Shown: one piece after another, positions 20,360-32,397 of the stretch
Layout of the letters: each line of letters opens with the position of its first letter
Position numbering within the stretch: the stretch's first letter is position 1
Assembly (NCBI RefSeq): GCF_905171765.1
Contig: NC_053397.1
Span: 1-64,000, forward strand
Length of the DNA: 64,000 nt
Origin: Bufo bufo
Taxonomy: Eukaryota; Chordata; Amphibia; Anura; Bufonidae
Direction of reading: 5' to 3'
Program-made: the position numbers and the translations under genes
Notes under the pieces: model-generated
Told to the model about the DNA's origin: nothing
Seen by the model: only the letters and a program-made list of their open reading frames with translations
The model's database searches: none

Positions 20360-21760
20360 GCCCTCTCCCGTTGTTTCCCAGAGGTCATTTCGGTACGTGA
20401 CTCTGAACCTGAGCCCATTATTCCTGCGAGGTGCTTCATAGCCGCTTTGAACACACCGGATATAATGGAGGATTTGTCTTCTCTTCTTCTCCCTTTGCAG
20501 GCAGAGAGCCCTCCTAACAAATCTGAAGGTCGGCTGTTTGTGACTGTAAACTTTAGGCTCAGAGTCATACAACAGTTACATGATTCTAAGTCGGCCGGGC
20601 ATCTGGGGATAAAAAAGATCATGTTCCTTTGTAAATGTCATGTCTGGTTGCCTAAGATGGTTTTTTATATTAAAGCCTACATTCAGGCATGTAGTATTTG
20701 TGCCCGATGTAAACCGTCTCGGTCCGCTCCCTCTGGTATTTTGTTTCCGCTGCCTATTCCTTTGGCCCCATGGACCCATGTGTCCATGGACTTCATAACA
20801 GATCTGCCTAGGTCTTCCTGTTGTATGGTAATTTGGGTAGTGGTGAACCGTTTTAGTAAGATGGCCCATTTTATACCACTCCCCGGATTTCCATCGGTTG
20901 GAGAGCTGGCAGTTTGTCAAACATGTCTTCCAATTACATGGGGCGCCGGAGGATATTGTTTCAGACAGAGGAGTCCAGTTTATCTTCCGGTTTTGGCGTT
21001 CTTTTTGCTGTCGGTTGGGGATTAGGCTGTCATTTTCATTTGGTTTTCACCCAGAGACCAACGGGCAGACAGAGAGAACAAAACAGACTCTGGAACAATA
21101 TCTCTGGTGTTTCGTGTCAGACTGCCAGGAGGAATGGCTAGCTCACCTCCCCTTTGTGGAGGTGGATAAAACAACTCCAAACATGCCTCTACCAAGATGT
21201 CTCCATTCAGGTGCGTGGGGAGCAGGAATACAAGACTCTCCTCTCTGCTAGGGCCCTCCACTGACTCACCGGTGGTGGACCAATGGTTCCAGGATTGGCA
21301 ACCCATTTGGTTGTTGGTGCGGCGGAATCTTCGTAGTGTGGTGGCGCAACAGAAAATATTTACTGATGGTCATCGCACTGCGAAGCAAGAGTTTAAGGTA
21401 GGAGATCCAGTGTGGGTCTCCACCTGGAACATTCTCTTGCGCCAACCATCTGCCAAACTGGGGCTTAGATTCATTGGTCCATATCCGGTGACACAGAAGA
21501 TCAATCGGGTGACTTACAAGGTTGCTCTTCCTCCATCGATTCGAGGAGTGAACACCTTTCATGTTTCACTGCTCAAATTGTCAGCCGAGTCAGCTCCCTT
21601 CATTCAAACGCCATCTCCGGTGGAGGTTCAAGGGGAGCCTGAATTCGAGGTTAATAAGATTTTGGACTCCCTTTTGTCCAGAGGTCCCTCCAGTATTTAG
21701 TAGACTGGAAAGGATTTGGTCCAGAGGAGAGATATTGGGTACCTGCTCACCAGGTTCATG
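20360..21760 (+). pseudogene. Gypsy integrase and chromodomain-linker remnant
   Basis: Integrase is recognisable in shifting frames: zinc-finger region (HLGIKKIMFLC, CSICARCKPS), first catalytic Asp in SMDFITDLPRSS (about 20,785), second Asp in IVSDRGVQFIF (about 20,960), and NGQTERTKQTLEQ (about 21,065). Frames change near 20,895, 21,170 and 21,560. The segment RFIGPYPVTQKIN (about 21,470) precedes a chromodomain-like remnant near 21,690. A premature stop and several indels make it non-functional. Confidence 0.85.
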
Positions 21761-21852
21761 CGGATGAATTAGTGGCAGCTTTCCACCGTGAGAATCTGGG
21801 GAAAGCCCGTTTGGAGACTTATGAGCCGCCTTCTCAAGGGGGGGGGGGGTAA

Positions 21853-22677
21853 TGTAAGACACTCTCCTGTTTCGCGGTCCACTGGGGCCCCCAGGAATTC
21901 TCGTGGGGCTAACCCTGCAGGGGACCCCATTGGTGTAGCGAGACAGGTCACGAATGTGCCTGCGGAATCTTCGGTTCCGACTCCTTTGTGGGCGGACGCG
22001 TATGCATGCTGGGCCGCTTGAGCGTCCGTAGTAGCATCCGCCCGAGGAGGAGGTACGCAAAGGGGTGTTTACACGGCCGAATGTATGCGCATTTTATTCG
22101 CTACGCCGGCCGCTGACAGGGAATATACCTGTATATAAACTGTAGTATATTAGAGGGTAGGCATGGGTTAAGTGATCAATGACCAGCCAAGGCCGCACAA
22201 GTGTCAGGGATTAGGATAATCATATGGCCTATGAGGAATAGACACATGGCACTCTGTGATTGGCTAGCAGGTGTTTAAGAGGGGATCTCCCTGGCTGGTC
22301 AGTGCCCACTGTTTTGACAACCTGGGTGTATGTTGCTGTTCCCATTCTTCCAGACTACCTGTGCATAACCTCTGACTTCCTCAATCCATCTCTAAAGGCT
22401 GCCTGTGGGAAACTTCTATGCGGAATAGTTTGTCTCGTGTTGGACCTTGGATCAGACCCTGGAAATGTCTCGTCCCTAGGTACTACGTTACACAGACTAT
22501 TTCTGTGCATATGAACTTTGGCCTGGCCTGGCTGTCCCTTGTGAGTTTTCTTGCACAAGTTATTATTTTGATTGATTACCTGCATATGATTTCTGGTCTG
22601 GACTGTACTGCCGTCATTTAATAAATCCACCATTGTTTAAACTCTGTCTGGTTATTTGGGGGTTCTGTACCATTACA
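21853..22677 (+). repeat. 3' LTR of Gypsy element 2
   Basis: 825 bp with TGTAA...TTACA inverted ends. It directly follows a G-run polypurine tract and has AATAAA (about 22,619) some 60 bp before the end, in the expected place for a polyadenylation signal. Confidence 0.75.
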
Positions 22678-22712
22678 GGTACATTTAGGGTAATGGGTTT
22701 TGGTTAGGGTTA

Positions 22713-23229
22713 TGTCAGGCCCTGCTCTGACTATGTGCGGAGGTCGGCCAGAATAGCAGCACGTGTTTAGTTTTTTGTTTTGTTTTGGAGTCGTGCTGGA
22801 TCCGCCTCCCTTCAGGTGCACTGGGTGGGGTCATTGGTTTAAATCTCACTCTAGTCCAGTGTTCTGAGCGGGTTATAGAAATCAGTCTGGCCTTGGAAGC
22901 AAGGAAGGAAGGATTGTCTGTTCCAGCTCAGATAAGATAAGTTTGGTTTCTGTTTTTGTTGTTTGCTGTCTAGGTTGTGTGTCATCTGTCCCCTCCAGGT
23001 TCTGAGGGAGCAGGCTGCTCCTATTCCCCTTTTCACCATCTCAGGGATTCTAGGGTATTTTAGCCCAGGCAAGAGGACACATTATTCCTACCATCAAGGT
23101 CTGAATGTGGGCTTAGCAGTGTAGGGAGAGAAGTCAGGGATTTGCTAGGAGGTGACACTTCCCCTGCTTCTCGCCTAGATACTGGTTTGTTGGTTTATCT
23201 GTGTATCTGAGATCCCGTCTGCCGTGACA
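22713..23229. mobile_element. Solo LTR with 5-bp target duplication
   Basis: 517 bp beginning TGTCAGGCCC and ending GCCGTGACA, so the ends are TGTCA/TGACA. It is flanked by GGTTA on both sides (22,708-22,712 and 23,230-23,234). No internal genes are attached, as expected after LTR-LTR recombination. The family is not identified; it does not match the two Gypsy LTRs here. Confidence 0.8.
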
Positions 23230-23269
23230 GGTTAGCAGGTAAAAATTAATGGGGTTTTCTAGCATTTTC

Positions 23270-23690
23270 ACAGACCTCACAGGGAGACCGACCATTGGTT
23301 ACACACATAACCTCATAATACACACCTCAGCAGCTTCAGGTGATAATACACAACTTAACCACTGCAGGTCATAATACACACCCTAGCTCCTGCAGAACTT
23401 CAGAATATACATTTTAGCTGCCACAGAACCTCACAATAATCAACTCATCTGCTGCTGAACATCATAATACAAAGCCCAGCTTCTGCAGGCATAAATACCC
23501 ACCTCAACCTATGCAGGTCATAATACATACCCCAGCTACTGCAGAATCTCATAATACTACACACCTCAGCTACTGCGGAACCTCCTAATACACACCTTAG
23601 CTGCTGCAGAACCTCCTAATACACACCTTAGCTGCTGTAGAACCTCATAATACTCACCTATTCTGCTGCAGAACCTCCATATATCAGCTT
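23270..23690. repeat. ~35-bp minisatellite, left part
   Basis: Diverged units contain CAGCTACTGCAGAACCTCATAATACACACC. The same array continues at 25,870-26,380 and briefly at 33,404-33,430. The intervening DNA is accounted for by a hAT-N copy and a Tc1 element. Confidence 0.85.
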
Positions 23691-23825
23691 CCACAAAATA
23701 GCGATAGAGGTTTTCCATATACCTGCGTCCACAAAATACAGATTGCGGGTTTTGATATACCTGCTTCAACTAACAACTGATTGAGCCCTTCCATATATCA
23801 GCTTCCACAAAGTAGTGATAGAGGC
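23691..23825. other. Spacer following the 35-bp array
   Basis: Contains TTCCATATATCAGCTTCCAC and CTTCAACTAACAACTGATTG. A close copy lies at about 33,430-33,600, so it seems to be part of a larger repeat unit that includes the 35-bp array. No gene. Confidence 0.6.
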
Positions 23826-25556
23826 TCCAGGGGGGGGGGCAACGGGGCAATTTCCTCCCCCCCCCCCCCCGAGTTGGCGGTGGCAGGGCACAGGGAGATG
23901 AGTGCTTCCATTGTGGAAGCGTTCATCTCCAGTCATCTGTATCGCCGTCCTCAGGACAGCGATACAGATGCCTGTGCTGAGGCAGGGGAGGGAGAGGCGC
24001 GTCCTTTCCCTTCCCTCTGATAGACTGCAGGCACTAGGCCGGCAGCCTATCCAGAGGCCGCGCAGCGGTGTGCGATGACGCCGCCCTGACGCCATTTAGC
24101 GCGGGACACAGGCCGGAAGAGGCTGCATCGCATCGCTGACATGGAGGTAAGTATGTGGTTTTATTTTTATTTTTTATATATACAATACTTTTACTGGCAC
24201 AAGGGGGGGGGGGGGCTGTTATTACTGGCACAGGGGGGCTGTTATTACTGGCAAAGGGGGAGTGGTGGCTGTTATTTACTGGCACAGGGGGGGGCTGTTA
24301 TTACTCGGACAAGGGGGCTGTTATTACTGGCACGGGGGGGTGGAGGGGGGGCTGTTAATACTGGCACAGGGGGGAGGGGGGCTGTTATTACTGGCACGGG
24401 GGGGGGGAGGGGGAGGCTGTTATTGCTGGCATAGGGGGGGCTGTTATTGCTGGCACATTGGGGGCTGTTATTGCTGGCATATGGGGGATGTTATCGCTGC
24501 CACGGGGGGGGGGGGGGCGCTGTTAATACTGGCACGGAGGGCTGTTATTAATACTGCCACATGGGGGGCTGTTATTAATACTGGCACATGGGGGGCTGTT
24601 ATTAATACTGGCACATGGAGGGCTGTTATTAATACTGGCACATGGGGGGGCTGTTAATACTGGCACATGGGGGGTGTTAATACTGGCACATGAGGGGGCT
24701 GTTAATACTGGCACATGGGGGGCTGTTAATACTGGCACATGAGGGGGCTGTTAATACTGGCACATGATTGGGGGCACTATAGGGGCATCTACTGAGGCAA
24801 CAAAGAAGGGGTATTTTATATGGGCGCTCTGTACAGTACAATTTTATACTGGGACACATTATGGTGGGTACTATGGGGAAGGGGGGAGAGGAGTACTATG
24901 GGGTAATCTACGGGGGGCACTAAGAAGGGGTATTTTATACTTGCAAATTATGGGGGACACTGAGGGCATCTACTGGAGTATTTTATACTGGTACATTATG
25001 GGGGGCACTAGGAGGAAGGAGGGTGTAGAGCACTATGGGGGCATTTACTGGAGGCACTATATAGGGGTATTTTTATACTGGCACATTATGGGGGCACTAT
25101 GGGGACATTAGCTCAACTGGGGGCATTACAAGGGGGTATTTTTGCACTGTCACATTATAAGGAGAATTATTTATACTGGGGGGGCATTATGGTGGGCTTT
25201 ATTACTCCCCCATGGTATGACCCCCTAGTAGCAGCACCATCCTCTCCCTGCTCTGCTATCCCTCTGCCCATTCTCCAAATCCTTATTATGAAATCTCTCA
25301 TTTGGATAAAACACATCAGCTCTGCCGAGCCCCCGGCCAAAGAGTGGAAGTGGTGTCCGAGATCCCCAAGGGCCAAGCCAAGTAATTGTAAGTTTTCATG
25401 TGAAATATGTTTGTTATACACATATAGCCTACACTGTGCCATACAGTATACCGCTACACTGTGTAGTGTGTTCTATAAGCACCATTGTTTTGTGGCGGCG
25501 GACAGAAAAAAATCTGAAAGTGCCCCTCCCGAGACCAGGCTCTGGATCCGCCACTG
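23826..25556 (+). mobile_element. hAT-N family copy 2
   Basis: Same orientation as copy 1. It has the GC-rich left section (about 23,870-24,140) that reappears inverted in copy 3 at about 39,050-39,290, the internal minisatellite (24,185-24,770), the GGGGCATCTACTGAGGC block and the tail ending GGATCCGCCACTG at 25,556. The left terminus is replaced by long G and C runs, and no matching 8-bp duplication was found, so this end is decayed or misassembled. Confidence 0.75.
24185..24770. repeat. Minisatellite inside hAT-N copy 2
   Basis: Units of about 25-35 bp with GCTGTTATTACTGGCAC or CTGTTAATACTGGCACATG plus variable G-runs. Unit type differs from copies 1 and 3 although the location in the element is the same. 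Confidence 0.88.
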
Positions 25557-25869
25557 AGCCTAGACCTCAAACCCTGAGAATGTGAGATTCCTCACCGCAA
25601 AGGCGGCTGAGAATGTGGGATTCCTCACCACAAAGGCGGCCGCTGGATGGGACTCCATGGGGAGGGGTCACTTTATGGAAATCTCTACCCAGAAAAGGTG
25701 CATCCTAAGCCAGCTAACTAACCCCGACTTTGTCCCTGTGCCATTCCTTGAAGGAGGTCCAAATACTAGCTTGAGGGCTCCTCTTATAGCCCTAGACCTC
25801 CTCTACAAACCCTGAGAATGTGGGATTCCTCACCCCAAAGTAGCTGAGTTGTGGGATTCCTCACCCAAA
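25557..25869. other. Gene-free spacer with short repeats
   Basis: GAATGTGGGATTCCTCACC-type units occur twice at 25,577-25,640 and twice more at 25,815-25,870. No coding signal. Confidence 0.55.
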
Positions 25870-26380
25870 AGGCAACCACTGTAGGTCATTAAAACATCCA
25901 TCATCTGCGGCAGAACCTCCTAATACACAACAGCTACTGCAGAAACTCATATATACACACCCCAGCTACTGCACAACCTCATAATACACACCCCAGCTGC
26001 TCCAGGCCTAAATACACAGCTCAACCACTGCAGGTCATAATACATACCCTAGCTGCTGCAGAACCTCAGAATACACATCTTAGCTGCTGCAGAACCTCAC
26101 AATACTCAACTCTGCTGCTGCAGAACCTCATAATATATAACCCGCTACTGCAGGTCTAAATACACATATCAATCACTGCAGGTCATAATACATACCCATA
26201 TACTGCAGAACCTAATGATACACACCTCAGCTGCTGCAGAACCTCACAATACTCACCTTAGATGCTGCAGAAACCTCATAATATGCAACCCAGCCTGCTG
26301 CAGGCCTAAATACACACCTCAACCACTGAAGGTCATAATACATACCCAGCTACTGCTGAAGCTCAAATAGTGATAGAGGG
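25870..26380. repeat. ~35-bp minisatellite, right part
   Basis: Continuation of the array at 23,270-23,690, with CAGCTGCTGCAGAACCTC units. It ends at the Tc1 insertion. Confidence 0.85.
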
Positions 26381-26679
26381 GTGCGATTATACAGTCAGGC
26401 TCCATAAATATTGGGACATCATGTCAATTCTAACATTGTTGCTCTATTCACCACCACAATGGATTTGAAATGAAACGGACAAGATGTGCTTTACCTGCAG
26501 ACTGTCAGCTTTAATTTGAGGGTATTTACATCCAAATCAGGTGAATGGTGCAGTAATTACAACACTAAGGGGCCAAAAGTAATGGGACAGAATAATAATC
26601 ATAAATCAAACTTTCACTTTTTAATACTTGGTTGCAAATCCTTTGCAGTCAATTACAGCCTGAAGTCTGGAACGCATAG

Positions 26680-27019
26680 TCATCACCAGACGCTGGTCTC
26701 ATCCCTGGTGATGCTCTGCCAGGCCTCTACTGCAGCTGTCTTTCAGTTCCTGCTTGTTCTTGGGGCATTTTCCCCTTCAGTTTTGTCTTCAGCAAGTGAA
26801 ATGGCTCAATCGGATTCAGGTCCGGGGATTGACTTGGCCATTGCATAACATTCCACTTTTTTGCCTTAAAAACTCTTTGGCTGCTTTTGCAGTATGCTTT
26901 GGGTCATTGTCCATCTGCACTGTGAAGCGCCGTCCAATGAGCTCTGAAGCATTTGGCTGAATATGAGCAGATAATATTGCCCGAAACACTTCAGAATTAA
27001 TCCTGCTGCTTTTGTGTCG
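26680..27019 (-). pseudogene. Tc1 transposase, C-terminal part
   Basis: Minus-strand reading gives the DPKHTAKAAKEF-type motif around 26,880-26,915 (third catalytic acidic residue region of Tc1/mariner DDE transposases), broken by indels. The rest of the gene lies beyond the inserted block, at 32,398-33,045. Confidence 0.75.
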
Positions 27020-28084
27020 AATTATCTTCTATATAAAATTAATCTTCATATAAAAGAGAGCATCCTAGAAAAATAAAATATAAAATGATTGGATCCTCTA
27101 GGCTGACATATCACCTCTAAGTTCTTTGATAAGGAATCTTAATTCGTTTTGTGCAATCAGTGAAACAAGGGACCATTATTTATTCAAAAATATGTCATAA
27201 TTTGTTTATAAATCAGAAAAATCCAATACAAAACAGACATAAGATAAATGGATAGACAAATTGACGCGCTACCAACAAACCACCACTAGAGGGCGGTGTA
27301 ACCCACTATTATTTTCTCACCAGCACAAAAGTATCAGAAAACCAATAAAATATATATCATACAAAACTGAAGATAAAAAGGATAAACACGGATAAATACA
27401 GGAAGAATAACTGATCCACTGTCTCCTTATGACCAATCAAAAATATATATGATATTAATATGATATTATATCCCACTCAGCAATCAGACTATGGAAATAT
27501 AATTTCCAGAGTTTTTCCTCTACTCGGATAATGTCCAATCTCCCATTAGCAATATGCATCTTTGCTAAGAGGACAACTAGCATTAGGGAGGTGTTTAACA
27601 CTATATGTTCCCTCAGTATGAGAACTGTTGACTATATGCCGAGAGGAATATCTTATTAATACCACAATCAGTAAGTACAAATATACGTTACCACGGGTCA
27701 AGGATGAACAGAGTTTCGGGTGTGATCAGTTCTCAAAAATAATCCAAGTTTTCTTTGTGATAAATCCTTCTTTTTTCTGTGCCAATGTTTTTTTGTGGCA
27801 AGATTTTATTGTGTTATAGTTGTATTTTAGTTTCCATTTTTAGTAAGTTGTTGGTAGTTCTGAGTACCTCCTAACCTCTTACATACATACTTTATACCCC
27901 ATGTTATCTAAGAACTCATCCCCTTCTAGATAGGGATTTCCAATCAGACAAGGTGGGTGGTATTCATATGCAGATATCAATGATGTCATTTTAACCCTTG
28001 AAAAACACTGGTGAAAATGACATACTATTATCCATCTACCTCCAGATGGCACTGTTGTACCACATAACAATTACAGGACATTTA
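27020..28084. other. Unassigned DNA within the Tc1 insertion
   Basis: A/T-rich sequence without a credible gene. CCACCACTAGAGGGCGGTG (about 27,280) is a distinctive GC-rich word. I recognise no element, although the block behaves as inserted DNA because it splits the Tc1. Confidence 0.4.
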
Positions 28085-28850
28085 AAGGCTCTTTCACACT
28101 TGCGTTGTCCGATCCGTCGTGTACTCCATTTGGCCGGAGGGTGCCCGCTGGATCCGTAACAACGCAAGTGAACTGAAAGCATTTGAAGACGGATCCGTCT
28201 TCAAAATGCGTTCAGTGTTACTATGGCTGCCAGGACGCTAAAGTCCTGGCTGCCATGGTAAAGTGTAGTGGGGAGCGGGGAGCAGTATACTTACCGTCCG
28301 TGCGGCTCCCGGGGCGCTCCAGAATGACGTCAGAGCGCCCCATGCGCATGGATGACGTGATCCATGTGATCACGTCACCCATGCGCGTGGGCCGCCCTGA
28401 CGTCACTCTGAAGCGCCCCGGGAGCCGCACGGACGGTAAGTATACTGCTCCCCACTACACTTTACCATGGCAAACAGGACTTTAGTGTCCTGGGAGCCAT
28501 TGTAACCATTCAGAAAAAGCTAGACCGTCGGATCCGGTAATGCGCCGAAACAACGTTTAGCTTAAGGCCGGATCCAGATTATTGCTTTTCAATGGCATTA
28601 ATTCCGGATCCGGCCTTGCGGCAAGTGTTCAGGATTTTTGACCGGAGCAAAAAGCGCAGCATGCTGCGGTATTTTCTCCCGGCCAAAAAACGTTCCGTTC
28701 CGGAACTGAAGACATCCTGATGCATCCTGAACGGTTTTCTCTCCATCAGAATGCATGGGGATAATCCTGATCAGGATTCTTCCGGCATAGAGCCCCGACG
28801 ACGGAACTCTATGCCGGAAGAAAAGAACAACGCAAGTGTGAAAGAGCCCT
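28085..28850. mobile_element. TTAA-type non-autonomous element with internal hairpin
   Basis: The ends read AAGGCTCTTTCACACTTGCG and, inverted, AGGGCTCTTTCACACTTGCG (28,831-28,850). The left flank is TTAA-like and the right flank CTAA, so a decayed TTAA duplication (piggyBac or Kolobok type) is possible. The interior has a long perfect-looking hairpin. No coding sequence. Confidence 0.7.
28222..28503. repeat. ~280-bp inverted repeat inside the TTAA element
   Basis: The arms pair, for example CCATGGTAAAGTGTAGTGGG (28,253) with CCCACTACACTTTACCATGG (28,451-28,470). They converge on GATCACGTCACCCATGCG near 28,370. Both arms carry GACGTCA. Confidence 0.8.
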
Positions 28851-29253
28851 AAGAATTAACACACATAAATGGCTTCATTAACAACTTAAACTTTGACCTT
28901 TCCCAAAGATATATCAATTAGAATAAATCCTTCTTTGACATTTTAGAATCACTTTCCCAGACATAACGGATCCCGCTTGACAGTTAACAGACATCTTATT
29001 TATGGTCAGATAAGAGAATAATAATCTTTTAGCTTTTCTCCTGGTTTGTGACCCTGTCCTCAGCTATTGAGTAATGATGTTTGAAAAAACATCAGCTCCT
29101 CTGAATGGATCCTATTAGGAAAATTCTACCTAAAGACTATTCTACATCTCCTAGACTATATATCCACTTAGTGAGATACACCCGGTATAAAATATACATT
29201 AATAATATTTGGTTATAATACATCAATATTGCATAGTATATAGGAATCATTAA
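28851..29253. other. Gene-free spacer
   Basis: A/T-rich sequence; no repeat boundary or gene recognised. Confidence 0.4.
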
Positions 29254-31630
29254 CCGCTTCACGTCCGCCCATAGGATATAAACGTCTATGGGTGGGACGT
29301 CTATTTCTGAACGGACGTTCTAGAACGTCTTTTCAGAAAGTGCAGCTGCACGCTAATCAAGCAGCTGCTGATCGGGTTGCCCGCTATCAGTGACAGCAGG
29401 GCAATCCCTAAGACAAGGCAGGGACAGTGCCCAGGTGTCCCTGCCTTCTAGATCGCTGCAGACACAGCGCTCACCGCTTCCTGTTCCGGCCCGGCGGTCA
29501 TGTGACCGCCGTGCCTGGAGTGTGCATAGCTGTGTGAGGTCCTCTCAAGAGCCTCGATCAGCCCTGCTCGTGAGGCTGCACAGCGCAGGATTGCTGCTGT
29601 ACAGCCTCTATAAGGGGTGCATTTTGTCCTGTAACTGGGGCTACTAAGTCAGCCCCAGTTACAGGAGAAATCAACTGTGAAAAAAAAAAAAAAAAAAAGT
29701 GAAGTAAATGTTCCCAGAGGTCTTGTATGACCTTATGGGGGACGAAAAGTGTAAAATAAAAAAAAGTCCCCAAGTAAGGAATGAAAAAAAAAAATTAAAA
29801 TAGAAAAAATAAAAAAATTATACATATTAGGTATTGCCGCGTCCGTAAAGAACCAGCTCTATAAAATAATCACATGAACCTAAACCCTCGGATTGAACAC
29901 CGTAAAAAAAAAAAAAAATGTCAAACAAAGCAATTTTGTCACCTTGCATCACAAAAAGTGCAAACACCAAGTGATCAAAAACGCATATTGTCCCACAAAA
30001 TAGTACCAATAAAACCGTCACCTCATCCCGCAAAAAATGAGCCCCTACATAAGAAAACTCTCAAAAAATAAAAAAAACTATAGCTCTAGAACATGGAGAC
30101 ACTAAAACATCATTTTTTTGGTTTCAAAATGCTATTATTGTGTTAAAGTGAAACAAATAAAAAAAAGTATACATATTAGGGTATTGTCCGCGTCCGTAAA
30201 AACCAGCTCTATAAAAATATCACATGACCTAAAACCCTCGGGTGAACACCGTAAAAAAAAAAAAAAAAAACTGTGTCAAAACAAGCAATTTTTGTCACCT
30301 TGCATCACAAAAGGTGCAACACCAAGTGATCAAAAACGCGTATGTCCCACAAAATGGTACCAATAAAAACGTCACCTCATCCTGCAAAAAATGAGGCGCC
30401 CTATCATAAGATAAATCTCTCAAAAAATAAAAAAACTATAGCTCTCTGAACATGGACACATTAAAACATAATTTTTTTGTTTCAAAAATGCTATTAATTG
30501 TGTAAAACTATAATAAATGAGAAAAAGTATACATATTAGGTATCGCCCACGTCCGTAACAATCTGCTCTATAAAAATGTCACTTGACTGAACCCATCAGG
30601 TGAACGCTGGTAAAAATAAATAAACTAGAACTGTGCTAAAAAAAAACAATTTTTTGGTCACCTATGGCCCCATAAAGTGTTATAAAGAATGATCAAAAAA
30701 ATCATATGTACCCAAAAATAGTACTAATAAAACTGCACCTTATCCCCTAGTTTCCAAAATGGGGTCACTTCTTGGGAGTTTCTACTGTAAGGTGCATTAG
30801 GGGGGCTTCAAATGGACATGGCATCTAAAAACCATGTGGGAGTTCCTTTTCTTCTGAGCCCTGCGTGTGCCCATACAGGCAGTTTATGACCACATTGTGG
30901 GGTGTTTCTGTAAACCGCAGAATCTGGGGTAATAAATATTGGAGTTTGTTTGGCTGTTAACCATCGATGTGTTAAAGAAAAAAATTGATTAAAATGGAAA
31001 ATCTGCCAAAAAAGTGAAATATAAAAATTTGATCTCCTTTTCCTTTAATTCTTGTAGAACACCTAAAGGGTTAACAAAGTTTGTAAAATCGGTTTTGAAT
31101 ACCTTTAGGGGTGTAGTTTCTACAATGGGGTCATTTATTGGGGGTATCCACTATGTAGGCCCCACAAAGTGACTCGACCTGAACTGGTCCTTATAAAGTG
31201 GGTTTTGGCAATTTTCTTATAAATTTGAAGAATTGCTTCTAAACTTCTAAGCCCTTCTAACGTCCTAAAAAAATAAAATGACATTTCCAAAAACTGATGC
31301 CAACATAAAGTAGACATATGGGGAATGTTAATAATAAATATTTTATGAGGGTATCACTTTCTGTTTTAAAAGCAGAGAAATTGAAATTTAGAAAATAGCG
31401 AATTTTTGGAATTTTGGGGTAAATTTGGGATTTTTTCATAAATAAAGGTGAAATATTTTGACTCAAATTATGATTATCATAAAGTAACAATGTGTCACGA
31501 GAAAACAATCTCTGAATGACTTGGATAAATAAAGGCGTTCCAAAGTTATTACCACATAAAGTGAGATATGTCAGTTTTGCAAAATTTGGCCTGGTCAGAA
31601 GGGGGGGCAAATGGCCCGGATGGAAGTGGT
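29254..31630. mobile_element. piggyBac-derived non-autonomous element
   Basis: About 2.4 kb flanked by TTAA on both sides (29,250-29,253 and 31,631-31,634), with weakly matching ends CCGCTTCACGTCC and, inverted, ACCACTTCCATCC. Its interior shares non-coding modules with the piggyBac at 57,421-61,657, such as TTTGGCTGTTAACC, AATGGGGTCAC and GTTTATGACCACA. It has no transposase, so it would need one from an active relative. Confidence 0.7.
29816..30640. repeat. ~360-bp direct repeat inside the piggyBac-derived element
   Basis: Two full units and one partial unit start near 29,816, 30,170 and 30,528 with ATACATATTAGG. Each contains CGTCCGTAAA, ACCAGCTCTATAAAA and a long A-run. Confidence 0.82.
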
Positions 31631-31661
31631 TTAAGTTCAAATGCAAAATAATAATAATATA

Positions 31662-31670
<9 letters not shown>

Positions 31671-31703
<33 letters not shown>

Positions 31704-31708
31704 TGTGA
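31671..31708. repeat. (TG)n microsatellite
   Basis: About 19 TG units with one interruption, preceded by a TA-rich run. Confidence 0.9.
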
Positions 31709-31956
31709 ATATTATGAATAGATATCTATTCCACACCAGATGTGTTTTTATGGATATCTGTTATCAGATCATGGCTCACCCATTGTTCCTCAGACAGACA
31801 TGTTTAGAGAAACCATTACACTCCCTATAGATAAATCCATCTCTCTAAACAATAATTAAAAGTACAATGTTCTCTATATATTCACGTTCAACACATTGAA
31901 CTTACTATGAACCCATCTTGGGTTTTTTCAGGTTCATGCTGATCACATGCTGTTAA

Positions 31957-32108
31957 CCACTTGCCATCTGGGCCATTTGCCCCCTTCCTGACCAGGCCTA
32001 ATTTTGCAAAACTGACAATATCTCACTTTATGTGGTAATAACTTTGGAACGCCTTTACTTATCAAGTCATTCAGAGATTGTTTTCTCATGACACATTGTA
32101 GTTCATGT
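31957..32108. mobile_element. Fragment of the piggyBac-derived family, inverted
   Basis: CCACTTGCCATCTGGGCC onward is the reverse complement of the right end at about 31,480-31,630, starting at a TTAA (31,953-31,956). It is truncated after about 150 bp. Confidence 0.72.
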
Positions 32109-32149
32109 TAAAGGCAATGATTATCCATATTGAATTTAATATCATTAGA

Positions 32150-32395
32150 TACATGGTGGCTCAGTGGTTAGCATTGGTGCCTAGCAGCGCTGGGGTCTAG
32201 GTTCAAATCCAACCAAGGGCAACATCTGCATGGAGTTTTGTATGTTCTCCCCGTGTTTGTGTGGGGTTTCCTCTCACACTCCAAAGACATACTGATAGGG
32301 ACCTAGATTGTGAGCCCCATTGGGGACAATTGGATCCTAAAGCTGCGGAATATAGTAGTGCTATATAAGTGCATTGTACACTTATGAAAAATGCA
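32150..32395 (+). mobile_element. V-SINE-like tRNA-derived SINE
   Basis: The A-box-like TGGCTCAGTGG (about 32,157) and B box GGTTCAAATCC (32,200-32,210) are polymerase III promoter elements from a tRNA ancestor. They are followed by the V-SINE core-like CATGGAGTTTTGTATGTTCT and a LINE-like tail with GATTGTGAGCCCCATTGGGG. It is not a functional tRNA gene. Confidence 0.8.
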
Positions 32396-32397
32396 CA

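Larger units (their letters stand above)
20150..22677 (+). mobile_element. Second Ty3/Gypsy element, 5'-truncated and decayed
   Basis: It begins within the RNase H/integrase linker ([11 protein letters not shown] at about 20,155) and continues through integrase to an LTR (21,853-22,677) preceded by a run of G residues acting as polypurine tract (21,837-21,849). Its protein diverges clearly from the Gypsy element at 5,009-9,199. A LINE tail is inserted at 20,235-20,359. No 5' LTR or target duplication was found. Confidence 0.82.

Noticed and set aside
32156..32215. tRNA gene
   Set aside because: The A- and B-box-like words are present, but the acceptor and anticodon stems are not, and a V-SINE core and LINE-like tail follow. 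It is a SINE.
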